From Ruegeria aquimaris (GTDB lineage Bacteria; Pseudomonadota; Alphaproteobacteria; Rhodobacterales; Rhodobacteraceae): a stretch of 64,000 bases of DNA. Both the position numbers and the translations under genes were made by a program. The DNA is taken from NCBI RefSeq assembly GCF_025751555.1, contig NZ_JAOWLB010000002.1, positions 186,001 to 250,000 on the forward strand. The letters are read 5' to 3'. Positions 49,578 through 57,893 of the stretch are shown here, piece by piece; the stretch's first letter is position 1, and every line of letters starts with the position of its first letter. Under the pieces are notes generated by a model that was not told the origin of the DNA, searched no databases, and saw only the letters and a program-made list of their open reading frames with translations.

Positions 49578-50447
49578 ATGATCGGCATAATCGGTATCGT
49601 GGTGATCTTCGCGATGGTGTTCGGCGGCTATCTTGCGGCCGGCGGCAAGATGGCCATCATCCTGAAATCGCTGCCGTTCGAGATCATGATGATCGGCGGA
49701 GCGGCAACCGGGGCCTTCCTGATTTCCAACGACATGGGTGCGATCAAGCATACGCTCAAGGACATCGGCAAGGTGTTCAAGGGACCCAGGTGGAAACCCG
49801 GCGACTATCATGACCTGCTGTGCCTGCTGTTCTCGCTGATCCGTATCGCCCGACAGAACCCGGTCGAGGTCGAACAGCATATCGAGGATCCGGCCAATTC
49901 CGCGCTGTTTTCTAAGTACCCACGGATTCAGGCCGACCGCGAGGCGGTTGCCCTGATCTGCGACACGATGCGCTCGGCCTCGATGAATTATGACGACCCG
50001 CATCAGGTCGAAGAGGTGCTGGAAAAGCGGATGGAGGCCAACCTGCATCACGCCATGCATTCCAGCCACGCGTTGCAGACAGTGGCCGACGGCCTTCCCG
50101 CGCTGGGAATCGTCGCGGCGGTTCTGGGCGTGATCAAGACCATGGGCTCGATCGACCAGCCGCCCGAAGTGCTGGGCAAACTGATCGGCGGCGCGCTGGT
50201 CGGCACCTTTCTTGGCGTGTTTCTGGCCTACGGTCTGGTTGGCCCCTTCGCGGCCAAGGTCAAGGCGGTGGTCGAGGAAGACAATCACTTCTACCTGCTG
50301 ATCAAGGAGGTACTGGTCGCCAATCTGCACAACCACAACGCGTCCATGTGCATCGAGGTCGGCCGCCAGAACACACCGGCGCACAACCGGCCCGATTTCA
50401 CCGAATTGGAACAGGCTCTGAAGGGTCTCAAACAGGACGCCGCCTGA
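49578..50447 (+). CDS. motA: Flagellar motor stator protein MotA
   Basis: A 289-aa membrane protein with four helices forming the proton channel with MotB. It begins MIGIIGIVVIFAMVFGGYLAAGG and contains the conserved cytoplasmic loop and the second pair of helices (ADGLPALGIVAAVLGVIKTMGSI, then LIGGALVGTFLGVFLAYGLVGP). It follows motE by 64 bases. Its stop overlaps the start of the 734-aa gene (TGATG), so the two are translationally coupled. Confidence 0.96.
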   Translation: MIGIIGIVVIFAMVFGGYLAAGGKMAIILKSLPFEIMMIGGAATGAFLISNDMGAIKHTLKDIGKVFKGPRWKPGDYHDLLCLLFSLIRIARQNPVEVEQHIEDPANSALFSKYPRIQADREAVALICDTMRSASMNYDDPHQVEEVLEKRMEANLHHAMHSSHALQTVADGLPALGIVAAVLGVIKTMGSIDQPPEVLGKLIGGALVGTFLGVFLAYGLVGPFAAKVKAVVEEDNHFYLLIKEVLVANLHNHNASMCIEVGRQNTPAHNRPDFTELEQALKGLKQDAA

Positions 50448-52651
50448 TGCTGAAACTCTGGGTCGTCGTGTTTCTGAGCCTGTTCGCGGTCTCGGCCCGG
50501 GCCGCCGAAATCGAAGTGCGTTCGGGTGAACACGATGGATTTACCCGGCTCGTGTTCCGGATCGAACCCGGAACCGACTGGAACCTGGAAAGCGGTGCGG
50601 ATGCCGCGCGCCTGACCATCGACATCCCCGAGCTGGTTTACCGTTTCGATACCGTGTTTGATCGGATCCCGCACACGCGCCTGGCGGCCCTGAACCAGAC
50701 GGCACCGGGCGCCCCATTGGAGCTGAAACTGGCCTGCCCCTGCGATGCGCGCGGGTTTGTCCAGTCCGGGTCAATGCTTGTGATCGACATCCGTCCGCGC
50801 CCTGAGGGCGCGCCTGTGCCGCCCGCCTTGCCGCCCGTCGCCCGGCCTGTAACCCTGCCGCTGGTCCCGGACCGGATTGCCCGGCCTTCATCTTCCGACA
50901 GCGCCGCTGCCGCTGAAACTGACAGGGCGCTGCCGCCGGTGTTTTCCGCGCTTCCGGTCCGGCAAGCCGATCGCGCGGTCGAAACCCGACTGCTGTCGCG
51001 CATTCTGCGCGGCGTCGATCAGGAGGTGCTGACCCTTGATCCTTCTGGCGCGACAGGCGCCACGCCGGATACGCTGGCGGCGCAGGCGGCGCTGGCGGAA
51101 ACGCTGGAACAGGGGCTCGGACTGTCGAACCTCAGGATCAGCACCGTTGTCGACCGCGATCTGGGCGGGGCACGGGATGGAATCGCGTCACCGGTCCAGC
51201 ACCGGCCCTGTACCGAAGCCGCGCGGCTTGCGATCGAAAGCTGGGGCGACGAGACCCCTTTCCAGACCCAGCTCGCACGGCTTCGCGCGCGCCTGTATCT
51301 GGAGTTCGACGCTGTCGACACGGATATCGCGCTGCAACTGACGCGACTGTATCTCCATTTCGGGTTCGGCGCCGAAGCCCGCGATGTCCTGCCCCTGGCC
51401 GGGGTCGAGCCGCGAGATCAGCTGTTGCTCACCGCCCTTGCCGACGCGGTCGATGGGGTGCCGCCGCGCGCCGACAATCCGCTGGCCAGGCAACAGGCCT
51501 GCGATGGGCCGGCCGCCCTGTGGTCGGCCCTGACCGAGGGCCGGGTCGCCGAGAATGCCGATACCAAGGCAATGCTGCGCAGCTTTGCCACGCTGCCGCA
51601 GCATCTGCGCGCCCATCTGGGACCCACTCTGGGCGGCCATCTGACCGAGGCAGGTTTCGTCGACGCCGCGCGCCAGGTTCTCCGCGCCACCGAGCGTACC
51701 AGAACCGCCGATCCGGTCTCGGTCGAAGTGGTCGAAGCCAAGCTGGCCGGGCTCGAAAACAAGCCCGATGTGCAGGAGGAGAAGCTCTCGCGGATCGTGA
51801 CGGACGACAAGGCCTCCGTTCACGCCCCGCTGGCCCTGGCGGATCTGATCGAGAAACGCTGGGCCGAGGGCGGCGATGTGTCCGAACGCGATGTGGAACT
51901 GGCGGCCGCCTTTGCCCAGGAATACCGCAAATCCGATCTCGGCCCCAGGTTGGCGGCCGCCCATGTCATCGCTCTGGCCCTGGCTGGCCGCTTCGATCAG
52001 GCGATGGAGGCGGTTGGCACAACCGGGACGGACGGTGACCGGAATGCACGGGGTGACACCCTGAACCGGGTCCTCTCGCGCCTGACCGCACGATCCGACG
52101 ACCTGACCTTCCTGCGCCATATCTCGCTGTTGCCGAATGACCAGTTCCTTGCCACCGAACCCGAAAACGCGGAACGGATCGCCGAGCGGCTGACCGCGCT
52201 TGGGTTTCATGAACTGGCCCTGCGCTACGCCGATCGTCCGCAGGACCGCAAGGGGCGGCATGACCGCGCGGTGCTGATCGCGCGCGCGACGCTGGGCACA
52301 GGTCGGCCGCACCGCGCCCTGCTTGAACTGGCCGGGATCGAAGGCGAGGAGGCCAACCTGATCCGGGCCGAGGCCTTGTACCAGACCGGCGACTATTCCG
52401 GTGCCGCCGATCTGCTGGCGCAGTCCGGGGACCTGGAGCGGGCCAGCCGCTATGTCTGGATCTCCGGCGCGTCCGATCCGATGCCCGGCACCGAAGGGAC
52501 CGGGTTTGGCGAAATTCATGCCATGGGCATGGATCTGCTGAATGCCGGGACCGAGTATCCCGAAACCCCGCTGGCCCAGGCCCGCAGCATCGTCGAAGAC
52601 AGCAGCGCGATGCGTGACCGGATCAAGGAGATGTTGGGTCGGCTGGAATGA
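50447..52651 (+). CDS. Large periplasmic AMIN-like/TPR-like protein coupled to motA (unknown function)
   Basis: A 734-aa protein whose ATG overlaps the motA stop, giving stoichiometry-linked expression. Residues 1-20 are a signal peptide (VVFLSLFAVSARAAEIEV). Residues 20-115 form a beta-rich AMIN-like domain (FTRLVFRIEPGTDW, RLTIDIPEL) of the kind that binds peptidoglycan. A proline-rich linker (about 116-150) leads into a long alanine-rich helical repeat region resembling TPRs. No catalytic motif is visible. Position suggests a periplasmic motor or stator scaffold, comparable in place, though not evidently in sequence, to MotC of Sinorhizobium. It ends the operon. Confidence 0.7.
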   Translation: MLKLWVVVFLSLFAVSARAAEIEVRSGEHDGFTRLVFRIEPGTDWNLESGADAARLTIDIPELVYRFDTVFDRIPHTRLAALNQTAPGAPLELKLACPCDARGFVQSGSMLVIDIRPRPEGAPVPPALPPVARPVTLPLVPDRIARPSSSDSAAAAETDRALPPVFSALPVRQADRAVETRLLSRILRGVDQEVLTLDPSGATGATPDTLAAQAALAETLEQGLGLSNLRISTVVDRDLGGARDGIASPVQHRPCTEAARLAIESWGDETPFQTQLARLRARLYLEFDAVDTDIALQLTRLYLHFGFGAEARDVLPLAGVEPRDQLLLTALADAVDGVPPRADNPLARQQACDGPAALWSALTEGRVAENADTKAMLRSFATLPQHLRAHLGPTLGGHLTEAGFVDAARQVLRATERTRTADPVSVEVVEAKLAGLENKPDVQEEKLSRIVTDDKASVHAPLALADLIEKRWAEGGDVSERDVELAAAFAQEYRKSDLGPRLAAAHVIALALAGRFDQAMEAVGTTGTDGDRNARGDTLNRVLSRLTARSDDLTFLRHISLLPNDQFLATEPENAERIAERLTALGFHELALRYADRPQDRKGRHDRAVLIARATLGTGRPHRALLELAGIEGEEANLIRAEALYQTGDYSGAADLLAQSGDLERASRYVWISGASDPMPGTEGTGFGEIHAMGMDLLNAGTEYPETPLAQARSIVEDSSAMRDRIKEMLGRLE

Positions 52652-52759
52652 TCCGCCGGCGTGGCGTCGGCGGATTTCACCCGGTGCCGATCGGGCGCGA
52701 CCGGCAGACCGCGAATAACGGGCCTTTACCGGGCCGCCCCGGTCGGCAACAAGGAACAC

Positions 52760-53272
52760 ATGCGCAGTTTCATCGCCATTCCGGTCCCCGACGGTACCGC
52801 CGACCCTCTCGAGCGGCTTCAACGTCGTCTGGGTGCGGGTCGCCCGGTGCCGCGCGACAACCTGCACCTGACGCTTGCCTTTCTCGACGACCAGCCCGAA
52901 ACGGTGCTGGAAGAACTCCATCACGGGCTCCAGTCGCTGCACACCGCGCCCTTTGCCGTGGCGATGGGGGGTATCGGCGTGTTCGGCACGGCGCTGTTTG
53001 TACACGTGGCCAACGATCCACGTCTGGCCCGGTTGCACGATGCGGTCGCCTCGGCCTGCCGCCGCGCCGGGATCGGGCTGCCAAAACGGCGGTTTCGTCC
53101 ACATGTGACGCTGGCCCGTCTCCGCCCCGGCGCGGCCCCGCCGCCCTTGCCGCCGGGATTGGCCAAAACCGACCTCCCGGACCTGCCTGTCACCGCGGTG
53201 GCGCTCTATGGCTCAACGCTTCACCCCACGGGCGCGCGGCACCGGATCCTTGCCGAGTACCCGCTGCTCTAG
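52760..53272 (+). CDS. thpR: RNA 2',3'-cyclic phosphodiesterase ThpR (2H family)
   Basis: A 170-aa enzyme with both HxTx motifs of the 2H phosphoesterase fold: H36-L-T38 (NLHLTLAF) and H115-V-T117 (RPHVTLARL). It opens the 2',3'-cyclic end of RNA and was first described as a 2'-5' RNA ligase. The start at MRSFIAIPVP (52760) follows AAGGAA; an upstream in-frame ATG is poorly supported. Monocistronic, in the same direction as the motA operon. Confidence 0.93.
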   Translation: MRSFIAIPVPDGTADPLERLQRRLGAGRPVPRDNLHLTLAFLDDQPETVLEELHHGLQSLHTAPFAVAMGGIGVFGTALFVHVANDPRLARLHDAVASACRRAGIGLPKRRFRPHVTLARLRPGAAPPPLPPGLAKTDLPDLPVTAVALYGSTLHPTGARHRILAEYPLL

Positions 53273-53369
53273 CGCCTGTGTTCAGGCGTTCGACCAGGCC
53301 ATGGATCCAGGTTTGCTCTGGCTCTGTCAGCCGATGCACGATCCCGCCGACTTCACATATCAGATTCAC
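53268..53369 (-). pseudogene. Degenerate IS481-type transposase fragment
   Basis: On the minus strand this stretch reads LRVNLICEVGGIVHRL followed by TEPEQTWIHGLVERLN. From memory it lines up with the core of IS481-type integrase domains (MRFDMICEANGIEHRL, then TKPNHPWTNGQVERMN), which includes the catalytic glutamate in the VER step. The reading frame is open only briefly, with no start, no other transposase domains and no terminal repeats seen. It is best read as a decayed remnant left in the spacer after thpR. Confidence 0.55.
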
Positions 53370-53814
53370 TCGCAATGGACCTGCGGGGGCTCGTGTTCGC
53401 AGCCCAAGTCTGGTCCGCAAACCGACGCCCCGTGCCATTGCGCGCGCCGCAATCGCACCTTCGATGGCCCACTCGGTTGCGATACTATGAACACGACAAG
53501 GCACCATCTGCGGGAACCCCAAGACTCACGGGCAGCCTTTTGGTCTGCTCTCTCTTTCAGCTGTACCACTGCGAAGCTGCTGCTCCGGGCAATGACAACA
53601 AAGAGCGAAAGCTTGCCTTAGGCCGTCCCGCGTTCAGATCTGCAATATCCCCGTTGCCGCCCGGATAGCGCGCATGCCTCTCGGCAGATTTGCCTTGCAA
53701 ATCGCCTGCCGGGTAACAGTACGCGGCGCGGCCTCGATGTACCCGTCCCCCAACGCATCGTTCCCTTCCGTCGAACGGATCGCACCACCAGCCATGACGT
53801 CGGACACCCGGGCC
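53273..53814. other. Gene-poor 540-bp spacer between thpR and the second mttB
   Basis: Apart from the short transposase remnant near its left end, nothing recognisable was found: no convincing start and ribosome site, no tRNA-like fold noticed, no strong hairpin. Short open frames here lack the codon bias of their neighbours. It is probably a decayed insertion. Confidence 0.6.
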
Positions 53815-55350
53815 TCAGGGTTCGCCGCTGCCGATCGTCTCCTTGCGCCGCGCCACGTAGGCCTCCAGCGCCTCGCGAATGCCGGGGTCCATCGCCGGTT
53901 CCTCGTACTCCCGCAGCGCCTGCTGCCAGACCCGGGTCGCGCGTTCTGCGGCATCCACCGCCCCCGCCGCCTCCCAGCTCTCGTAATTCTGCCAATCCGA
54001 CAAGATCGGGCGGTAGAACGCGGTCTCGTAGCGTTCCATCGTATGCGCGGCGCCAAAGAAATGCCCGCCCGGCGGCACACCCGCCATCGCGTCAAAGCCC
54101 AGCGCGTCATCCGAGACATCCAGCGGCCGCAGGAACTCCATCATGTTCTGCAGGATCTCGACATCCAGGACCAGTTTCTCATAAGACGCGGTCAGCCCGC
54201 CCTCCAGCCATCCGGCGGCGTGATAGATGATATTGGCCCCGCCCAGCACCGCCCCCCAGGTCGCCATCATCGTCTCGTAAGCGGCCTGCAAATCGACCGC
54301 GTTCGAAGCGTTGGAATTCGACGTGCGATAGGGCAGCCCATAGCGCCGCGCCAACTGCCCGCCGATGATGTTCGCCTTGGTGTTCTCGGGCGTACCAAAG
54401 GCCGGCGCGCCCGAGCGCATGTCGACATTCGAGGTGAACGAGCCATACATCACCGGCGTCCCGGGCCGCACCAGCTGGGTCAGCACCACGCCAAACAGCG
54501 CCTCGGCGTTCTGCTGCGCCAGCGCGGCAGCCAGCGTCACCGGCGTCATTGCCCCCATCAGGGTAAAGGGCGTGATCGTCACCGGCTGGCCATGCTCGGC
54601 CATCGCGATCAGCCCGTCCCCCATCGCATCATCAAAGAGACGCGGCGAGTTGACCGAGATGATGGTGATCACCCCAGGGTCAGTTGCCATCTGTTCCAGC
54701 GTCTGACCACGTGCGATCGCCATCATCTCGATCCCGTCCAGCGCCCGGCCCCGCCCGATGGCGGTGCAGTGAAACGACAGGTCCGACAGGGTCAGATTGG
54801 CCAGATAGGTGTCCAGATGCCGGGTATTCGCGGGCATCTCGACCGGCGCCATCACCTGATTGCCGATGATGTGGATCGCGTTGAAATGATGCGCCAGCCG
54901 GATGAAGTTGCAATAGTCGGTATAGTTGCCCGACCGCCGCCCGTTCACACGGTCATGCACGTTGGGCGGCCCCGCCACCAGACCGAAGTTCAGCGCATTG
55001 CCGCCCATCTCGATCCGTTTCGCCGGATTGCGGCTGGTCAGGGTGAATGTGCGCCGCACCGTTGCCAGCGCCGCGTTCACCAGCGTCTCGTCAATGCGCA
55101 CGATCCGGCTGTCACGGTCGACCAGCGCGCCTGCCTGTACAAACAGGTCCAGCACATTGTCACCGATCACCCGGATACCCAGTTCCGACAGCACCCGCAT
55201 CGAAGTGGCGTGCAGCCGCTCCATCTCCTCGGGCGAGGCCAGCTCGAACCCGGGATAGGGGTTGCGCACCTGCTGCCAGGGAAGTTGCTCGATGCCACCG
55301 CCACTGCGCGCGCTCTTGCCGCGCCGGCCGCCGGTCCTGCGGTCGCTCAT
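53815..55350 (-). CDS. MttB-family (COG5598) methyltransferase, second paralogue, non-pyrrolysine
   Basis: A 511-aa homologue of trimethylamine/betaine methyltransferases. The start MSDRRTGGRRGKSARSG (55350) gives the usual basic N-terminus. The barrel carries MttB-type blocks (ELGIRVIGDNVLDLF, PPNVHDRVNGRRSGNY, FTSNVDMRSGAPAFGTPE) that the first copy at 18510 shares in kind (PTFGTPEP). No internal amber codon. It is 4 bases downstream of the MmgE/PrpD gene, so co-transcribed with it. As with the first copy, no corrinoid protein is adjacent. The substrate is probably a methylated amine or betaine different from that of the first enzyme. Confidence 0.87.
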   Translation of the reverse strand: MSDRRTGGRRGKSARSGGGIEQLPWQQVRNPYPGFELASPEEMERLHATSMRVLSELGIRVIGDNVLDLFVQAGALVDRDSRIVRIDETLVNAALATVRRTFTLTSRNPAKRIEMGGNALNFGLVAGPPNVHDRVNGRRSGNYTDYCNFIRLAHHFNAIHIIGNQVMAPVEMPANTRHLDTYLANLTLSDLSFHCTAIGRGRALDGIEMMAIARGQTLEQMATDPGVITIISVNSPRLFDDAMGDGLIAMAEHGQPVTITPFTLMGAMTPVTLAAALAQQNAEALFGVVLTQLVRPGTPVMYGSFTSNVDMRSGAPAFGTPENTKANIIGGQLARRYGLPYRTSNSNASNAVDLQAAYETMMATWGAVLGGANIIYHAAGWLEGGLTASYEKLVLDVEILQNMMEFLRPLDVSDDALGFDAMAGVPPGGHFFGAAHTMERYETAFYRPILSDWQNYESWEAAGAVDAAERATRVWQQALREYEEPAMDPGIREALEAYVARRKETIGSGEP

Positions 55351-55354
55351 GTGC

Positions 55355-56728
55355 TCAACCCTGAACCGGCTCGAACAGATGTGCCGCCGCATCGGCGAAC
55401 CGGCTGCCCGGATCTGTCAGCCCCAGGATCGCGTCGCGCAGCGACGCCGCGCGTTCCTCTCCCAGGACCGGCGCGGCAAAATCCATGTATTTGCCCAACA
55501 CCTCGTCACGGGACATCGGCGCCTCGGGTCCACCCCGCGCATGGGTGTCGCCTGACAGCAATACCCGCCCGTCCGTCGTGGCAATCTCCACATCCGCCCA
55601 GCGCCCCGCCGGAAACCGCGTGGAATGGCGCTCGGTCTCGGCCACGGTGATACGGCTCATGATCTCGGCGACCAGCGGGTCCGACAGACCGGGGCCCGAG
55701 ATATGCTCCACCCCGATCCGGCCATAAGCGATATAGGCGGCAACCGGAAACGGCAGCGCATATTGCGCGATCCCGGTCGAGGGCGGCAGCCCCTGATAGA
55801 GGCACGCCGCCTCGTGGAAACTGTTCACATGCACCCGCGCGATATCCGTATGGCTCAGACCATGCTCCAGCATGATCGCGCGCACCCCGTCCACCGCCGC
55901 ATGCGCCCAGCGGCAGATCGGATAGGGTTTCACATATTGATGCTCCATCTGCCAGAACCGGCCCAGATCCTCCCAGAACGGCGCCGCCTCGGGCGCCTCC
56001 ATCGTGATCGCGGGTGCGCCGGTGAACCCGTGCTCGGCAAGGATCATCGACGACATCCCGACCATCGCGCCCCAGCCCGAGCCGTCATGCAGCATCGTGG
56101 GGGTCGCGATCTCGCGCATCATCTGGCTGCGGGGGCCATGATACTCGGCAATGCCCAGCGCCTGCCGCATCGTCTCGCGCCCATGCCCGCGCAGTCGCGC
56201 CGCCATCGCCACCACGCCCAGGCAGTTCCACGCGCCCGAGGTGTGATAGTCACTGACCGTGGCATGCAGCGCGATCCCCGCGCGCCCGGCCACCTCGTAT
56301 CCCACGGTGATCGCGGCCAGCGCCTCGGGGCCGGTCAGATCGGGCAGATGCTGCGCCAATGTCGCCAGGGTCGGGATCACGACGACACCGATATGCCCCT
56401 TGGTCGGGTTGTACCCGTCATGGCCGTCCAGGTTGTCGGTCTGGGTGGCGGCGGCAAAGGCCGCCCCCGCCAGGCTCACGCGCCGCCCGTCGAACATCAT
56501 CCGCGCGCTGTGGCCCGGATCGGAACTGCCATAGAGCAGGGTCGCCGTCTGGCGCGCGATCACGCCCGCCTCCATCGGGCCTGCCGCGGCGATGATCCCC
56601 AGCGTATCCAGTGTCATCAGGGCCGCCGCCTCCAGCGTGCTGGCCGGTATCTCTGCCGGGATGCGGTCCAGCGCAAAATCGGCGATCCGGTCAAAGGTAG
56701 AGAGGGGTTTGCTCATCGGTGCGGTCAT
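55355..56728 (-). CDS. MmgE/PrpD family protein
   Basis: A 457-aa cytoplasmic protein of the 2-methylcitrate-dehydratase/cis-aconitate-decarboxylase family. The start MTAPMSKPLSTFDRI (56728) has AAGGAGG at ideal spacing. Typical blocks are DTLGIIAAAG, GHIGVVVIPTLATLAQHL and QYVKPYPICRWAH. The genes around it do not belong to the methylcitrate cycle (no prpB or prpC), so the true substrate is open; a hydroxy- or unsaturated acid formed during betaine or amino-acid breakdown is one possibility. First gene of the leftward pair with mttB, divergent from the LysR gene. Confidence 0.82.
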   Translation of the reverse strand: MTAPMSKPLSTFDRIADFALDRIPAEIPASTLEAAALMTLDTLGIIAAAGPMEAGVIARQTATLLYGSSDPGHSARMMFDGRRVSLAGAAFAAATQTDNLDGHDGYNPTKGHIGVVVIPTLATLAQHLPDLTGPEALAAITVGYEVAGRAGIALHATVSDYHTSGAWNCLGVVAMAARLRGHGRETMRQALGIAEYHGPRSQMMREIATPTMLHDGSGWGAMVGMSSMILAEHGFTGAPAITMEAPEAAPFWEDLGRFWQMEHQYVKPYPICRWAHAAVDGVRAIMLEHGLSHTDIARVHVNSFHEAACLYQGLPPSTGIAQYALPFPVAAYIAYGRIGVEHISGPGLSDPLVAEIMSRITVAETERHSTRFPAGRWADVEIATTDGRVLLSGDTHARGGPEAPMSRDEVLGKYMDFAAPVLGEERAASLRDAILGLTDPGSRFADAAAHLFEPVQG

Positions 56729-56795
56729 CTGGCCTCCTTCGCCCAGCCGGGCGTCTCCGAGACCAAGGCTAGACGCCCGCCCGCAGCACCACACG

Positions 56796-56830
56796 CAAAA
56801 ATGCCGGGGCCTATGCCCCGGATATTTTTG
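56796..56830 (+). repeat. GC-ended hairpin with A/T flanks in the LysR leader
   Basis: CAAAAAT, then CCGGGGC-CTAT-GCCCCGG, then ATTTTTG form one nearly perfect hairpin with a small bulge, looking like a bidirectional terminator. TGCCCCGGAT is then repeated directly at 56829-56838. It lies in a divergent promoter region where a terminator is unexpected. The CCCCGG-ATATTTT core resembles the repeat arms at 34117-34288. Confidence 0.6.
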
Positions 56831-56910
56831 CCCCGGATGGTTTTGCGTTGACCAACGCCCGGCCGGACAGGGCTTGCCGCAGGCCGGGCAACCGGCAATA
56901 GACTTGCACC

Positions 56911-57798
56911 ATGAAACATCTGCCGCATCTCACCTTCCTGCGCTCGTTCGAGGCCGCCGCCCGCCACCTGAGCTTTACCGCCGCCTCCGAGGAACTGAAC
57001 TGCACCCAATCGGCGGTCAGCAACCATGTCCGCTCGCTTGAGGAATATATCGGCCGCCCCCTCTTCGTTCGCCTGCCCCGCGCGCTGGCCCTGACCGAGG
57101 TGGGCGAGGCCTATCTCCCCTCGGTCCGCCACGCCCTGCAAGAGATCGACGTCGCGACCGAGGCGCTTCTGTCCCAGAAGCGGCGGCGCGAGGTGGTGAT
57201 CTCCTGCCCCACCAGCCTGGCCTCGGTCTGGCTTGCCGGTGTGCTGCGCGACTTTCACACCACCCATCCCGATATCCTGGTCACCGTGCACGGCACCGTT
57301 TGGACCGATGTGGAACAGGACGTGTCCGACATCTCGATCACCATGGACCACACCGATGACATCCCAGACGGCGCGGTGCAGCTCTGGGACGAACGGCTGG
57401 CCCTGGTCTGCGCCCCCGATTTCCGGGTCGACGGCAAGCCCCTGACCGACCCGGCGCAACTGGTGCGCGCCCGCCGGATCCAGGTGCTCGGCCGCCCGAT
57501 CTACTGGGAGCTGATGGCGCGCCATTTCGGCATCAAGAGCTTCGAGGCCACCGGCGGACACAAGACCGATGTCTCCACCCTCGCCGCCCGCCTAGCGGCC
57601 CAGGGCCTCGGCTGCGCCGCCCTGCCCCGTGTGCTTGCCCGCCCCTATCTGGACCAGGGCGAATTGATCGAACCGTTCCAGACCGACATCCGCAATCCTT
57701 GGGTCTATTGCGCCCGGTTCAAAAGCCGCACGCCAACCCCCTCGGTCCGGCTGTTCAAGTCCTGGCTGCTCGACGCCGCCGCCCGGATGGAGGGCTGA
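56911..57798 (+). CDS. LysR-family transcriptional regulator (GcvA-like)
   Basis: A 295-aa regulator. The winged helix-turn-helix occupies residues about 5-65 (FLRSFEAAARHLSFTAASEE, then NCTQSAVSNHVRSLEEYIGR). The C-terminal ligand-binding half follows (VVISCPTSLASVWL onward). The conserved opening and the length match the GcvA/DsdC group. It is divergent from the MmgE/PrpD-mttB pair, which it most likely controls, and it converges on the sarcosine-dehydrogenase-like gene with a repeat copy between. Confidence 0.92.
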   Translation: MKHLPHLTFLRSFEAAARHLSFTAASEELNCTQSAVSNHVRSLEEYIGRPLFVRLPRALALTEVGEAYLPSVRHALQEIDVATEALLSQKRRREVVISCPTSLASVWLAGVLRDFHTTHPDILVTVHGTVWTDVEQDVSDISITMDHTDDIPDGAVQLWDERLALVCAPDFRVDGKPLTDPAQLVRARRIQVLGRPIYWELMARHFGIKSFEATGGHKTDVSTLAARLAAQGLGCAALPRVLARPYLDQGELIEPFQTDIRNPWVYCARFKSRTPTPSVRLFKSWLLDAAARMEG

Positions 57799-57827
57799 CC
57801 GCCACCCAGCCCAGGAAACCCCGTCCT

Positions 57828-57851
57828 GCTTCTTTCTGGTCAAAAATACTC
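57828..57851. repeat. Copy of the intergenic repeat seen at 2047-2070
   Basis: Twenty-four bases are identical to the right arm of the element between the cyclase and smpB (core GCTTCTTTCTGGTCAAAAAT). Here it stands alone in the 95-base gap between two convergent genes, without its inverted partner. Confidence 0.8.
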
Positions 57852-57893
57852 AAATTCCGACCCGGCCGCTTGCGCACCGGATCGGGACAAGGC

